Positions 15,216 through 23,775 of a DNA stretch of 64,000 nucleotides are shown here, one piece after another. Within the stretch, counting starts at the first letter, position 1; every line of letters begins with the position of its first letter. The position numbers were made by a program, and so were the translations under genes. Under the pieces are notes generated by a model, which had not been told where the DNA came from, ran no database searches, and saw only the letters and a list, made by a program, of their open reading frames with translations. This stretch comes from Gordonia spumicola (GTDB taxonomy: Bacteria > Actinomycetota > Actinomycetes > Mycobacteriales > Mycobacteriaceae): the NCBI RefSeq assembly GCF_009932475.1, contig NZ_BJOV01000001.1:310001-374000 (forward strand), given 5' to 3'.

Positions 15216-16405
15216 CTCCCGACGTCCTGATCGTCGGCGCGGGTTCGGCCGGCTGTGTGGTGGCGGAACGACTTTCGCGGGACCCGGCCCGATCGGTGAC
15301 CGTCCTCGAACGCGGCCCGGGCGAGGCGGCCGTGGAGCCGTTGAACCGGCTGCCCATCGATTCGCCCGACCGTGCCGTGACGATCGGCGAGCGACGCGGC
15401 AGGCCGGTGGTCCGTGGTCGCGGACTCGGCGGCTCGTCGGCGATCAACGGTGGCTATTGGCTCCGCGGTGATGAGCGCGACTACGGCGACTGGCCGTGGG
15501 ATCACCGCGATATCGAGGCGTCGTTCGACGAGGTCGAGCGACTCATGCGAGTCCGTCCGTTCGAGGAGCTCGGTGAGGTCGCCCGGGCGGCGGAAGCATG
15601 GGCGCGCGGGCGTGCCAGGCGGGTGTCGAGCAACGCCGTCGGTGGGGTCCGCTGGACCACCGGCCACCTGCTGAACGGTCTGGATCGGCCGAATCTGACG
15701 GTCGTCGCCGACGCCGAGGTCGCGCGACTGGTCATGGTCGGAACCCGAGTGACCGGCGTCGTCACGGCGCGTGGCGCGGAGTACGCGGCCGGTGAGGTGA
15801 TCCTCTGCGCCGGGACCTTGGGGACCGCGCCGCTCGTGGCGCCGATCGTCGGACCGATGCCGCTGCACGAGCACGCCGAACGCATCGTCCGGTTCGCTCC
15901 GCGTCGTCGATTGACGTCGAACGCGTTGTTGCAGACGGTGATCCCGACGTCCTCCGGCCTGGAGATCAGGCCCTACTCGGACGACTTCGCGGCCTTCACG
16001 TCGTCACCGCCGTCCGGGGTCCCGATCGGCGTCGCCGACATGCGAGGCACCGCGGGCTCGTGGGTCGAGGGGGTGATCGATCTCGGGGAGCCAGATGCGG
16101 AGTCCATGAACCGTATTGACGACGGTGTCGCCACGGTGACGGAGATGCTCGGATCGCCGGAGTTCGCGGAGATCGTCGAACCCGGATCCGTGCGGGTCGA
16201 TCCGGTCGTCGGCATGTCTCAACACGCGTGGGGCACGATGCCCGCCGGTGTCGCAGTGGACCCCGGCGGGCACGTGTACGGGACGGAGGGTCTGCGGGTG
16301 ATCGACGGATCGATCCTGCCCGGTCCGCTCTCGTGCGGGCCGCACGCGACGATCATCGCGATCGCATCGTTGATCGCCGGGCGAGACACCCGTCAGCTGC
16401 CGTAG
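15212..16405 (+). CDS. mftG: Mycofactocin-dependent GMC oxidoreductase MftG
   Basis: This 397-residue GMC flavoprotein, a little short for the GMC family but usual for MftG, has the FAD motif VGAGSAGCVVAERL at the N-terminus. It also has the GMC signature GRGLGGSSAINGGYWLRG. The C-terminal pair His338 (SQHAWGT) and His378 (CGPHAT) corresponds to the catalytic dyad. MftG is thought to reoxidise mycofactocinol by passing electrons to the respiratory chain, enabling growth on alcohols. The GTG start overlaps the mftF stop. It overlaps the opposite-strand lipoprotein gene by 13 bp at the 3' end. Confidence 0.92.
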   Translation: MTPDVLIVGAGSAGCVVAERLSRDPARSVTVLERGPGEAAVEPLNRLPIDSPDRAVTIGERRGRPVVRGRGLGGSSAINGGYWLRGDERDYGDWPWDHRDIEASFDEVERLMRVRPFEELGEVARAAEAWARGRARRVSSNAVGGVRWTTGHLLNGLDRPNLTVVADAEVARLVMVGTRVTGVVTARGAEYAAGEVILCAGTLGTAPLVAPIVGPMPLHEHAERIVRFAPRRRLTSNALLQTVIPTSSGLEIRPYSDDFAAFTSSPPSGVPIGVADMRGTAGSWVEGVIDLGEPDAESMNRIDDGVATVTEMLGSPEFAEIVEPGSVRVDPVVGMSQHAWGTMPAGVAVDPGGHVYGTEGLRVIDGSILPGPLSCGPHATIIAIASLIAGRDTRQLP

Positions 16406-16959
16406 GGGATGACCTTGATCGGCCGCTTGGTCACGATCGGCTTGCCGCCACCGGGCGGAGTCAGGGTGACGGTGATCAGGAAGTCGCCTGCGGTCTTGGC
16501 CCGGGGCAGACCGTTGACGAAGCCCGTGCACTCGTCCGAACGATTGCGCTCGTCGTACCCGCCGGGGCCGGTGAAGTCGACGATCACCCCGCACTCGTTC
16601 GACTTGTTGTCGCCGTCCTCACTGCGGGCCGCCCACCTGACGGTCGGGAGTTCGACGTCGCCGAATTTGGACAGCTGGTAGGTGTCGTTGGCGACCTTCA
16701 TCCCGTACTCGAGTTCGACCTTCACCGAACGGATCGAATTGTTCGGCGACGCGGACGACGATTCACTCGAGTCCGTGGACGCGGTCGTACTCGACGTCGT
16801 CGGGGACGTCTCCGTCGCGGACGCCGTCACGGTGACGGTGGCGGGCGGGGTCGACGTCGAGGTCGCGGCGGCGGCGTCCTCCGACTTGCTGCATCCCGCG
16901 ACGAAGAACGTCGCGGCCGCGATAGCCGCGATGGCGGGGAGGACGTGTCGACGAAGCAC
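16393..16959 (-). CDS. Putative secreted lipoprotein
   Basis: This 188-residue protein has a lipoprotein signal peptide ending VAGC (lipid Cys23), then a Ser/Thr-rich linker to about residue 75. A beta-rich C-terminal domain follows (SVKVELEYGMKVANDTYQ, a probable Cys-Cys pair at ECGVIV and DECTGF). GTG 16959 is chosen because AAAGG lies seven bases before it and it gives a proper signal peptide; ATG 17022 would bury the signal. Function unknown. It is convergent with mftG. The stretch up to 17149 holds its promoter region and no other gene that I can support. Confidence 0.7.
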   Translation of the reverse strand: MLRRHVLPAIAAIAAATFFVAGCSKSEDAAAATSTSTPPATVTVTASATETSPTTSSTTASTDSSESSSASPNNSIRSVKVELEYGMKVANDTYQLSKFGDVELPTVRWAARSEDGDNKSNECGVIVDFTGPGGYDERNRSDECTGFVNGLPRAKTAGDFLITVTLTPPGGGKPIVTKRPIKVIPYGS

Positions 16960-17149
16960 AGTGTGACCTTTCGTTGATCCGATCCGGATCAGGTCCGGCC
17001 GCCCCCGATGCTCGCACGGCACACATGCGGATCGGCCTGCAAGTGGACCGGTGTCGCGCGAAATCAGTCGAATGGTTGAACTGAAGGGTCTCCCGCTCGT
17101 CGAGCGGAACGCCGTCCTGAGCGAGCTCGCGAGCCGACGGGTCGAGACG

Positions 17150-17797
17150 TCAGAACAGCGTCTGCCAGTAGTCCCAGAACTTGACGCCGATGACGCATAG
17201 GACGCCGATGTACCAGACGGGGAGCAGCACGGTGATCCACTCGCGGACCGACCGGCCGAGCTTCGAGTCGGGGAGCGCGCGCGACAGGCTCAGGGCCCAG
17301 ATGATCGGGACGATCGTCCACACGACCATGCAGTACGGGCACAGGGCCCCGATGCGGAAGGCGCTCTGGAAGATCAGGTAGTGGACGAAGATCCAGCCGA
17401 GGCTCGCACCGATGGTCTGACCGATCCAGTACCAGCGGGGGAGATTCACCCGGCCGATCGCGAGGACCGCGGTGGTGATGATGACCGCGAACGCGGGCAG
17501 GCCGAGGATCGGGTTGGGGAATCCGAAGAATCGCGCCTGCTCGGTCGTCATCACCGACCCGCACGAGATGATCGGGTTGAAGTTGCACGACAGGCTGGCC
17601 TGCGGGTTGATCAGCAGTTCGATGCGTTCGATCGTCAGCATCGCCGCGGCGGCCAGACCGAGGACGCCGGTGATGAGCAGCACCCACGCGGCGACCGGCG
17701 ACACCGACGGCCGCTCGGTCCAGACGTTCGTGTCGGCGGGACGCTCGGTCTCGGACGGGTCGGCTTCGTGGGTGTCGGCGACGTCCTGGTGGGCCAT
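17150..17797 (-). CDS. Vitamin K epoxide reductase (VKOR) family membrane protein
   Basis: This 215-residue protein has about five membrane helices. VKOR cysteines are Cys71 and Cys79 in the loop CNFNPIISC and Cys153/Cys156 in the CPYC active site. Bacterial VKOR reoxidises DsbA-like proteins using menaquinone, replacing DsbB. The gene lies 7 bp after the stop of a DsbA-like gene on the same strand, supporting a disulfide-forming pair. ATG 17797 is preferred; a GTG one codon upstream is possible. Confidence 0.9.
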   Translation of the reverse strand: MAHQDVADTHEADPSETERPADTNVWTERPSVSPVAAWVLLITGVLGLAAAAMLTIERIELLINPQASLSCNFNPIISCGSVMTTEQARFFGFPNPILGLPAFAVIITTAVLAIGRVNLPRWYWIGQTIGASLGWIFVHYLIFQSAFRIGALCPYCMVVWTIVPIIWALSLSRALPDSKLGRSVREWITVLLPVWYIGVLCVIGVKFWDYWQTLF

Positions 17798-17804
17798 CAC
17801 GGTG

Positions 17805-18590
17805 CTACTTCGCCGCGGCGGTGACGGCGGCGATCAGCTCGGCGGGCGAACTGAACTGGACGGTCTTGCCGTTCAGCTGGACCCACGGCGTGCCGGAGAA
17901 GGCGTTGCCGTCGACGTCCTTGCTGTTCATGACGTCGGAGCTGTGCTTGGTGATCCACTTGCCGAACTGCTTGTCGTTGATGCACGACGTGACGCCGGTG
18001 ACGCCCGCGTCCTTGGCGAGCTTGATCATCTTGTCGCTGCCGAGGCCGGGGCCGCCCTCTTCGGTCTGATTGGCGAACAGCGAGTCGTGGAACGTCTTCC
18101 ACTTGGTGAAGTCGCCGTCCTTGCCGGACGATTCGGCGACGCACAGCGACGCGTTCATGGCCTCGGCCGAGTACGTGTTGCCGAATTTGGTGTCCAGGAA
18201 CGCGATGGTGCGGTAGTCGACGGCGACGTTCGGGTTCTTGGCGAGGCTGGCGATCGCCTCACCCATGGAGCCTTCGTACGCCTTGCATGCCGGGCACTGG
18301 AAGTCTTCGACGATGGTCAGGACGGCCTTCGGCGTGGCGCCCTTCGGCGCGCCGGTGATCCGGATCGATCCGTTGTCGGTCACGACCGACGGCGTCGCCG
18401 AACCTCCGGTCGCGGAGTCCTCCTTGTCGGGGATCACCAGGATCACGACGACGACGGCGATGACGGCGAGCACGACTGCGGCGAGGATCTTGTAGATCAG
18501 CGAACGGCGGCGTTCCGCCTCGCGCGGGTCGACGATCTTCGGGCGGTTCTGGGTCACGGCAGACGGTCCTTCACGTGTCGTGTCGCTCAT
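17805..18590 (-). CDS. Membrane-anchored DsbA-like thioredoxin-fold oxidoreductase
   Basis: This 261-residue protein has a positively charged N-terminus, one transmembrane anchor at about 32-53, and a thioredoxin-fold domain with a CPAC active site (Cys99, Cys102). An alpha-helical insert contains the FANQTEEGGPGLGSDKM stretch typical of this DsbA family, and the cis-Pro loop is SGTPWV. It most likely introduces disulfides into exported proteins and is recharged by the adjacent VKOR. The ATG at 18590 follows AGGACCGT on the opposite sense and is reasonable. The next gene in the same direction is a paralogue. Confidence 0.88.
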   Translation of the reverse strand: MSDTTREGPSAVTQNRPKIVDPREAERRRSLIYKILAAVVLAVIAVVVVILVIPDKEDSATGGSATPSVVTDNGSIRITGAPKGATPKAVLTIVEDFQCPACKAYEGSMGEAIASLAKNPNVAVDYRTIAFLDTKFGNTYSAEAMNASLCVAESSGKDGDFTKWKTFHDSLFANQTEEGGPGLGSDKMIKLAKDAGVTGVTSCINDKQFGKWITKHSSDVMNSKDVDGNAFSGTPWVQLNGKTVQFSSPAELIAAVTAAAK

Positions 18591-18690
18591 GAGGTGGCGC
18601 GACGTGGCGTACTCCGGTGCCAGACTACTGCCCTATGCCTGAGAACTTCATGACAGGTCGCCGCGCGGGCGGTGGTTTCTCGCGGCGAGT

Positions 18691-19374
18691 TCAGCGGCGT
18701 TTCGCCTCGTCGATGGCGGCGCGCAGGGCCTCCGGTGACGACAGCGTGTAGTCGGCGTCGTCGATGCGGACGGTCGGGGTGCCCGCGAACCTCGAGTCGT
18801 CGGTCACGGTCGACGTGGTCCGTTTGACCTGTGTCGCGAGCTGCCGACCGGTGATGCACGACGCCGCCTTCGTCGCGCCCGCCTGATCGGCGAGGCGGAC
18901 GAGCCGGTCGTCGGGCAGTCCGGCGCCGCCCTCATCGGGCTGGACACGGAATGCCGCGTGCTGGAATCCACGCCAGATCGACTGCTGTCGCGCCTGGTCG
19001 TCTGGGTTGTTCCAGACGCAGTGCGACGCGTTCGCGGCCCGCGAGGAGTAGTCGTCGGCCGACATGCGGTCGAGGAAGGAGATGACAAGGTAGTCGACGG
19101 CGACGTCCGGGTCGGCTGCGTAGGCGTCCAGGGTGGAGCCGAACCGGCTCTCGAATAGCGCGCACGCGGGGCACGCGAGGTCCTCGATGACGGTGACGAC
19201 GACCTTCGGCGTGGTTCCGGCGTGAATGCGGAACGTCGTGTCGCCGGAGGCGTCCGCCGTGGTGGCGGCGACGTCGGCGGCTCGTCGCGGGGCGCCGTCC
19301 ACGGTGCACGCCCCGAGCGCGAGGGTGCTCGCGGCCAGCGCGGCCGTGACGGCCCGGGCGGCGCGGCCGATCAC
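18691..19374 (-). CDS. DsbA-like thioredoxin-fold lipoprotein
   Basis: This 227-residue paralogue of the downstream DsbA has a lipobox LALGAC (Cys23) in place of a transmembrane anchor. Its CPAC active site is at Cys68 and Cys71, and the cis-Pro loop is AGTPTV. It shares the EGGAGLPDDRLVRLA insert pattern. The GTG at 19374 overlaps the stop of the upstream hotdog gene (GTGA), so the two are coupled. The in-frame opening continues far upstream but only as antisense of other genes. Two DsbA paralogues with one VKOR suggest division of labour between anchoring types. Confidence 0.83.
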   Translation of the reverse strand: MIGRAARAVTAALAASTLALGACTVDGAPRRAADVAATTADASGDTTFRIHAGTTPKVVVTVIEDLACPACALFESRFGSTLDAYAADPDVAVDYLVISFLDRMSADDYSSRAANASHCVWNNPDDQARQQSIWRGFQHAAFRVQPDEGGAGLPDDRLVRLADQAGATKAASCITGRQLATQVKRTTSTVTDDSRFAGTPTVRIDDADYTLSSPEALRAAIDEAKRR

Positions 19375-19868
19375 GCGGGCGTCACCCAGGTGGTGATGTC
19401 GCAGTGCACCACTTCGGTCGACTCCTTGTCGAGGATCCGGATCGACACGACGACGTCGGTCCCCTCGGTGATCGCGTCGAAGTCGACGGGTTCGGCGAAT
19501 TCGGCGTGCGCGGTGAGGCGAGTGTTGGCCTTGGTGAGGTAGCGGGTGTTCATCGCCTTGGGGATCCAGCGGTGCGACGTGGGGACCGACGCCTCCATCA
19601 GCATGCCCATCGCGGTCTCGGCGAGGTTGCACGCGGCGATCGCGTGGAAGGTGCCGATGTGGTTGTGGACGCCGAACCACTTGGGCGCCGTCACTCGGCA
19701 GTATCCGGGTTCCATCTCCTCGACCAGCGGGAGAATGGTGCCGAAGTAGGGGACGCGGGCGACCATGCCGAGGGAGAACAGGGCGTCTCCGATGCGGTTG
19801 TTCGGGAGCTTGCGGCGCAGGGCGTAGGTGGCGCTGCCGTGGTTGCTGTTACTCGACGTCTCACTCAT
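19371..19868 (-). CDS. Hotdog-fold DUF4442-type protein (PaaI-like thioesterase relative)
   Basis: This 165-residue protein has the hotdog pattern GVHNHIGTFHAIAACNLAETAMGM, with HNHIGTFHA where thioesterases keep their catalytic region. Sheet strands such as TRLTAHAEF and TDVVVSIRILD follow. DUF4442 proteins are putative acyl-CoA thioesterases; the substrate is unknown. ATG 19868 is chosen by its position directly after the divergent gap. It diverges from the methyltransferase gene by 22 bp, leaving little room for separate promoters. Confidence 0.8.
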   Translation of the reverse strand: MSETSSNSNHGSATYALRRKLPNNRIGDALFSLGMVARVPYFGTILPLVEEMEPGYCRVTAPKWFGVHNHIGTFHAIAACNLAETAMGMLMEASVPTSHRWIPKAMNTRYLTKANTRLTAHAEFAEPVDFDAITEGTDVVVSIRILDKESTEVVHCDITTWVTPA

Positions 19869-19890
19869 GGCTAGATAGTAGGCTCGGGGG

Positions 19891-20625
19891 GTGACCGACG
19901 ACCAGTTCGCCCAGTTCATGCACGTTCACTCCGGCCTGCCGCGGGAGGCTCCGGGGTCCGAGGAGACGCTTGATCTCCTGTTGCGTCTGGCGGGGTCGTT
20001 GCCTGCGGATCCGCGGATCGTCGACGTGGGCTGCGGGCCCGGTGCGGCTGCCGTTCCCCTCGCGGTGAAGACGGGTGGCACGGTGATCGGCGTCGACCTG
20101 CACGAGCCGTTCCTCGCCGACCTCGCTTCTCGCGCCGACGCGGCGGGTGTCGCCGATCGCGTGACGGGTCTCGCGGCGTCGATGGAGTCGCTGCCGCTGG
20201 AGCCCGGCTCGGTCGACCTGCTGTGGGCCGAGGGGTCGATCTACATCATGGGCTTCGACGCAGGCCTCGCCGCGTGGCGCGAGCTCCTGTCCGACGACGG
20301 CGTCATCGTCCTCACCGAATGCGAGTGGCTCACCGACACCCCGTCGGACGAGGCTCGCGAATTCTGGGCGGCCTACGAGGGGATGCGGTCCACCCCGGCC
20401 AACGTCGCCGCGGCCTGGGACGCGGGCTACCGCGTGATCGCGACCTACGTCCTGCCCGACTCCGATTGGGACGCCTACTACGTCCCCCTCGCCGCCCGCA
20501 TCGACAAGCTCCGCGCCGAAGGCTTCGACCCCGACGTCCTCGATGCGGCCTCCGCCGAGATCGGCGTCCGCGCCCGCAACGCCTCCGACTTCGCCTACAC
20601 CGCCTACGTGTTGAAGCCTCGTTAG
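19891..20625 (+). CDS. SAM-dependent class I methyltransferase
   Basis: This 244-residue protein has motif I VDVGCGPG with an acidic residue at the end of strand two (VIGVDLHEPF). A motif-III-like stretch VDLLWAEGSIYIMGF follows, typical of a group of small-molecule methyltransferases. The GTG start at 19891 is preceded by GGCTCGGGGG. The C-terminal part lacks clear substrate motifs, so the substrate is unknown. It is divergent from the hotdog gene. Confidence 0.8.
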   Translation: MTDDQFAQFMHVHSGLPREAPGSEETLDLLLRLAGSLPADPRIVDVGCGPGAAAVPLAVKTGGTVIGVDLHEPFLADLASRADAAGVADRVTGLAASMESLPLEPGSVDLLWAEGSIYIMGFDAGLAAWRELLSDDGVIVLTECEWLTDTPSDEAREFWAAYEGMRSTPANVAAAWDAGYRVIATYVLPDSDWDAYYVPLAARIDKLRAEGFDPDVLDAASAEIGVRARNASDFAYTAYVLKPR

Positions 20626-20708
20626 TCGTTGGGCGGGGCCTGTGGACAACGGGTTCGCGCTTTTGTCGGATCCGTCGGACCATTGTCGAAACGACAACGG
20701 GGGACGTC

Positions 20709-21626
20709 ATGACAATGTCGCTGGTAGTGCCGCGGGACCGATTCGGATTGGTGCGCCGTGCCGATGCGGGGTGGACCGACGCCATGCTCTCGGCCGCGGT
20801 GAGACGAGGCGACCTCATACGGCTCGCGCTCGGCGTCTACGCGATCAGCGGCCCGGAGTTCGATGGCCCCGACGGCGCGGACAGGCTGTACCGTCTGCGC
20901 TCGATTGCGACTGTGAGCAGTACGCGTGACGGCGGAGCCACCGTCCTCAGCCATCAGTCCGCCGCGGCAGTTCACGGCCTTCCGCTCCTCAAGCCGCGGA
21001 GGGAGTACGTTCACGTGACGTCGCTCGGGGGTGGCGGCCTCATCCGAGGCGGCCGGCATGTCCACGGCGGGAGTCTGACGGACGACCAGATCATCGAGGT
21101 CGGCGGCATTCGCGTGACAGATCTCGTGCGGACAGCGGTTGACGTGGCCGAAGCCGGCACGTTCGCGCAGGCGCTGACCGTGTTCGACGCAGCACTCCGG
21201 GCCGGCGTCGACCGGGCCGACCTGGCCTCGGAGATAGGACGGCGGCGAACGAAGGGCGCTCGCGAGACGAAGCCTGCGATCGTCGTCGCCGACGGGCGTT
21301 CGGCATCGGTAGGGGAGTCGTGGAGTCGGGCTCAGATGATCGAGGGCGGGATCGAGATCCCCGATCTGCAGGTGGAGCACGTCATCGACGGCGATACGTA
21401 CGCCGTCGACTACGAATGGGTCGGCCGTCTCCTGGGCGAGTTCGATGGAATGCACAAGTACGGACGACTCCTGCGGCCGGGGGAGACGACGACCCAGGCC
21501 GTCATCCGAGAGAAGCTCAGGGAAGACCGACTTCGGAGGGCCACGGGTCTGGTGATGGTCCGCTGGGCATGGGCCGACCTCGAGAATCACCGCGTCGTCG
21601 CGATCATCCGCGAATGGCTCGACTGA
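20709..21626 (+). CDS. AbiEi-like / DUF559-like hypothetical protein
   Basis: This 305-residue protein begins with a winged-helix-like region (LVRRADAGWTDAMLSAAVRRGDLIRLALGVYA) as in AbiEi-type antitoxins. Its middle part (SHQSAAAVHGLPLL, VHVTS) also follows AbiEi relatives. The C-terminal region, VDYEWVGRLLGEFDGMHKYG then a long basic helix, resembles the Vsr/DUF559 nuclease-like fold, with D-E-D-like acids in YAVDYEW and GEFDG. No AbiEii-like toxin gene is next to it. This architecture is common as a lone gene in actinobacteria and its function is unsettled. ATG 20709 and ATG 20715 are both possible. Confidence 0.6.
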   Translation: MTMSLVVPRDRFGLVRRADAGWTDAMLSAAVRRGDLIRLALGVYAISGPEFDGPDGADRLYRLRSIATVSSTRDGGATVLSHQSAAAVHGLPLLKPRREYVHVTSLGGGGLIRGGRHVHGGSLTDDQIIEVGGIRVTDLVRTAVDVAEAGTFAQALTVFDAALRAGVDRADLASEIGRRRTKGARETKPAIVVADGRSASVGESWSRAQMIEGGIEIPDLQVEHVIDGDTYAVDYEWVGRLLGEFDGMHKYGRLLRPGETTTQAVIREKLREDRLRRATGLVMVRWAWADLENHRVVAIIREWLD

Positions 21627-21633
21627 CCTGCCT

Positions 21634-21729
21634 CATCTCGCACTCCCCTGCCTCAACTTGACTCCCCTGCCTGAGCTCAGGCAGGGGAGAGACGATGAGG
21701 CAGGGGAGTGCGAGATGAAGCAGGGGAGT
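21634..21729. repeat. Cluster of palindromic GCAGGGGAG repeats
   Basis: Five copies of GCAGGGGAG or its complement occur in 96 bp. A perfect 22-bp inverted pair (21634-21655 and 21696-21717) encloses a perfect 28-bp palindrome (21662-21689), and an extra direct copy lies at 21720-21728. It begins eight bases after the AbiEi-like gene stop. It may act as a terminator, or be a member of a dispersed intergenic repeat family; the window shows only this one locus. Confidence 0.8.
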
Positions 21730-21803
21730 CGACGCCGGGTAGGCACTGGGGCGGACGGTGAAGGACGAGACGCATCTCACCCCACCGGACCTGCGGCGAC
21801 GAT

Positions 21804-21832
21804 TTGAGATCGGGGTCCCAGTGCTGCATACT
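21804..21832 (+). promoter_or_regulatory. Candidate promoter of the S10 operon
   Basis: TTGAGA at 21804 and CATACT at 21827 are separated by exactly 17 bp, a housekeeping-sigma layout. The predicted start near 21839 leaves a leader of about 300 nt before rpsJ. Confidence 0.6.
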
Positions 21833-21838
21833 GTTCAG

Positions 21839-22138
21839 GTTGCCCCGAACCGGGGCGCACATACTTCTAGGGCCGCAACTGCGGGCCGGGTTGTGTAACG
21901 CGTGCAATTTGCTGATTGACACGGTCACGACACGCCCGACCGCGGGGTACCGGAGGCGAAGCCGACTACTACGTCGGCGGCCGGATGAGAGTTCGGCAAC
22001 GTACAACGACAGAAGAACAGCGTCGATCCGCCCGATCTCACGGGGTGGTCATGTGGCTCAGTTGCCGCCCGTCTATGCACGGGTGTGGGCCGCGCGGTGT
22101 TCGTCTGTCGAGAGAAACAAGACGGAAGAGGACACAGC
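21839..22138 (+). promoter_or_regulatory. Long untranslated leader of the S10 operon
   Basis: The 512 bp between 21627 and 22138 have no gene I can support: the repeat cluster comes first, then the promoter, then this leader. It contains a GCCCC/GGGGC hairpin (21842-21856) and a GGCC...GGCC hairpin near 21870-21887. A TTGACA at 21916 lacks a good -10 partner. A leader this long may carry regulation (for example by a ribosomal protein), but I recognise no known motif. Confidence 0.4.
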
Positions 22139-22444
22139 GTGGCGGGACAGAAGATCCGCATCAGGCTCAAGGCCTACGACCACGAGGCGATCGACGCTTC
22201 GGCGCGCAAGATCGTGGAGACCGTGACCCGCACGGGTGCACGCGTGGTCGGCCCGGTGCCGTTGCCCACCGAAAAGAACGTGTACTGCGTCATCCGTTCG
22301 CCGCATAAGTACAAGGACAGCCGCGAACACTTCGAGATGCGCACTCACAAGCGACTCATCGACATCCTCGACCCGACGCCCAAGACGGTCGACGCGCTCA
22401 TGCGCATCGACCTGCCGGCAAGCGTCGACGTCAACATTCAGTGA
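22139..22444 (+). CDS. rpsJ: 30S ribosomal protein S10
   Basis: This 101-residue S10 ([18 protein letters not shown], ending SVDVNIQ) has the usual length. It is the head of the S10 ribosomal operon and also, in general, the NusE transcription antitermination partner. The start is a GTG at 22139 with GGAAGAGGA upstream; longer in-frame openings lack homology. Confidence 0.98.
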   Translation: MAGQKIRIRLKAYDHEAIDASARKIVETVTRTGARVVGPVPLPTEKNVYCVIRSPHKYKDSREHFEMRTHKRLIDILDPTPKTVDALMRIDLPASVDVNIQ

Positions 22445-22463
22445 CGGCAGGGGATAGAGACTA

Positions 22464-23120
22464 ATGAGCAAGCAGAATGCAACCAAGGGCATCCTGGGCA
22501 CCAAGCTCGGCATGACCCAGGTTTTCGACGAGAACAACCGGGTCGTCCCGGTGACCGTGATCGCGACCGGCTCCAACGTCGTCACCCAGCTCCGCACTCT
22601 GGAGCGTGACGGCTACACGGCAGTCCAGCTCGCCTACGGCGCCATCGACCCCCGCAAGGTGAACAAGCCGGTCGCCGGTCAGTTCGCCAAGGCAGGCGTG
22701 ACCCCCCGCCGCCACCTCACCGAGCTTCGTGTCAACGACATCTCGGAGTTCGAGGTCGGTCAGGAACTGGGCGCCGACATCTTCGCCGACGGCGTCAAGG
22801 TGGACGTGACCGGAACCTCCAAGGGCAAGGGCTTCGCCGGTGTCATGAAGCGTCACGGCTTCGCAGGTCTGGGCGCCAGCCACGGTGTGCACCGCGTGCA
22901 CCGTTCGCCGGGCTCCATCGGTGGCTGCGCCACCCCCGGTCGCGTGTTCAAGGGCATGCGCATGGCCGGTCGCATGGGCTCCGACAAGGTGACCACGCAG
23001 AACCTGACCGTCCACAAGGTGGACGCGGAAGCCGGACTGCTGTTGATCAAGGGCGCGATCCCCGGCCGCAAGGGCGGCGTCGTGGTGGTCCGCGAGGCAG
23101 TGAAGGGTGGCGCCAAGTGA
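22464..23120 (+). CDS. rplC: 50S ribosomal protein L3
   Basis: This 218-residue L3 begins [18 protein letters not shown] and contains the [17 protein letters not shown] loop that reaches toward the peptidyl-transferase centre. ATG 22464 follows a GGGATAGAGACTA leader. Its stop overlaps the rplD GTG by four bases, so the two are coupled. Confidence 0.98.
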   Translation: MSKQNATKGILGTKLGMTQVFDENNRVVPVTVIATGSNVVTQLRTLERDGYTAVQLAYGAIDPRKVNKPVAGQFAKAGVTPRRHLTELRVNDISEFEVGQELGADIFADGVKVDVTGTSKGKGFAGVMKRHGFAGLGASHGVHRVHRSPGSIGGCATPGRVFKGMRMAGRMGSDKVTTQNLTVHKVDAEAGLLLIKGAIPGRKGGVVVVREAVKGGAK

Positions 23121-23773
23121 GCACCGAAACCGCAACCAAGTTGACGCTCGACGTCCGCGCAGCCGACGGCTCCACCAACGGAACCGTCGACCTGCCCGCC
23201 GAGCTGTTCGATCAGACCGCGAACATCGCACTGATGCACCAGGTCGTCATCGCACAGCAGGCCGCGGGCCGTCAGGGCACGCACGCGACCAAGACGCGCG
23301 CACAGGTCTCGGGCGGCGGCGCCAAGCCGTACCGCCAGAAGGGCACCGGCCGCGCGCGCCAGGGCTCGACCCGTGCACCGCAGTTCGCAGGCGGTGGCAT
23401 CGTCCACGGCCCGCAGCCGCGCGACTACACGCAGAAGGTCAACAAGAAGATGAAGGTCGCCGCACTCCGTGGCGCCCTGTCGGACCGTGCTCGCAACGAG
23501 CGCATCCACGTCGTCACCGAGCTGATCTCGGGCCAGACGCCGTCGACCAAGTCGGCGCGCGCCTTCCTCGAACTGCTCAGCGAGCGTCGCAAGTTCCTCG
23601 TCGTCCTGACCCGCGAGGATCAGGCCGGCTGGAAGAGCATCGCGAACCTGCCGAACGTGCTGGGCATCACCGCTGATCAGCTCAACACGTACGACGTCCT
23701 CGACTCCGACGAGCTCGTCTTCAGCGTCGAGACGCTGAACGCGTTCGTCGCGCTCAACAAGAAGGAGGCCTAG
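23117..23773 (+). CDS. rplD: 50S ribosomal protein L4
   Basis: This 218-residue L4 has the extended loop [19 protein letters not shown] that lines the exit tunnel. The GTG start overlaps the rplC stop. It is two bases from rplW. L4 represses the S10 operon in enterobacteria, but no equivalent leader site was recognised here. Confidence 0.98.
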   Translation: MSTETATKLTLDVRAADGSTNGTVDLPAELFDQTANIALMHQVVIAQQAAGRQGTHATKTRAQVSGGGAKPYRQKGTGRARQGSTRAPQFAGGGIVHGPQPRDYTQKVNKKMKVAALRGALSDRARNERIHVVTELISGQTPSTKSARAFLELLSERRKFLVVLTREDQAGWKSIANLPNVLGITADQLNTYDVLDSDELVFSVETLNAFVALNKKEA

Positions 23774-23775
23774 GC

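Noticed and set aside
21634..21729. The palindromic repeats as a CRISPR array
   Set aside because: Repeats are 9-22 bp in alternating orientation with unequal short spacers, and no cas genes are near.
21916..21921. A consensus TTGACA in the S10 leader as second promoter
   Set aside because: No TAnnnT-like -10 lies 16-19 bp downstream.
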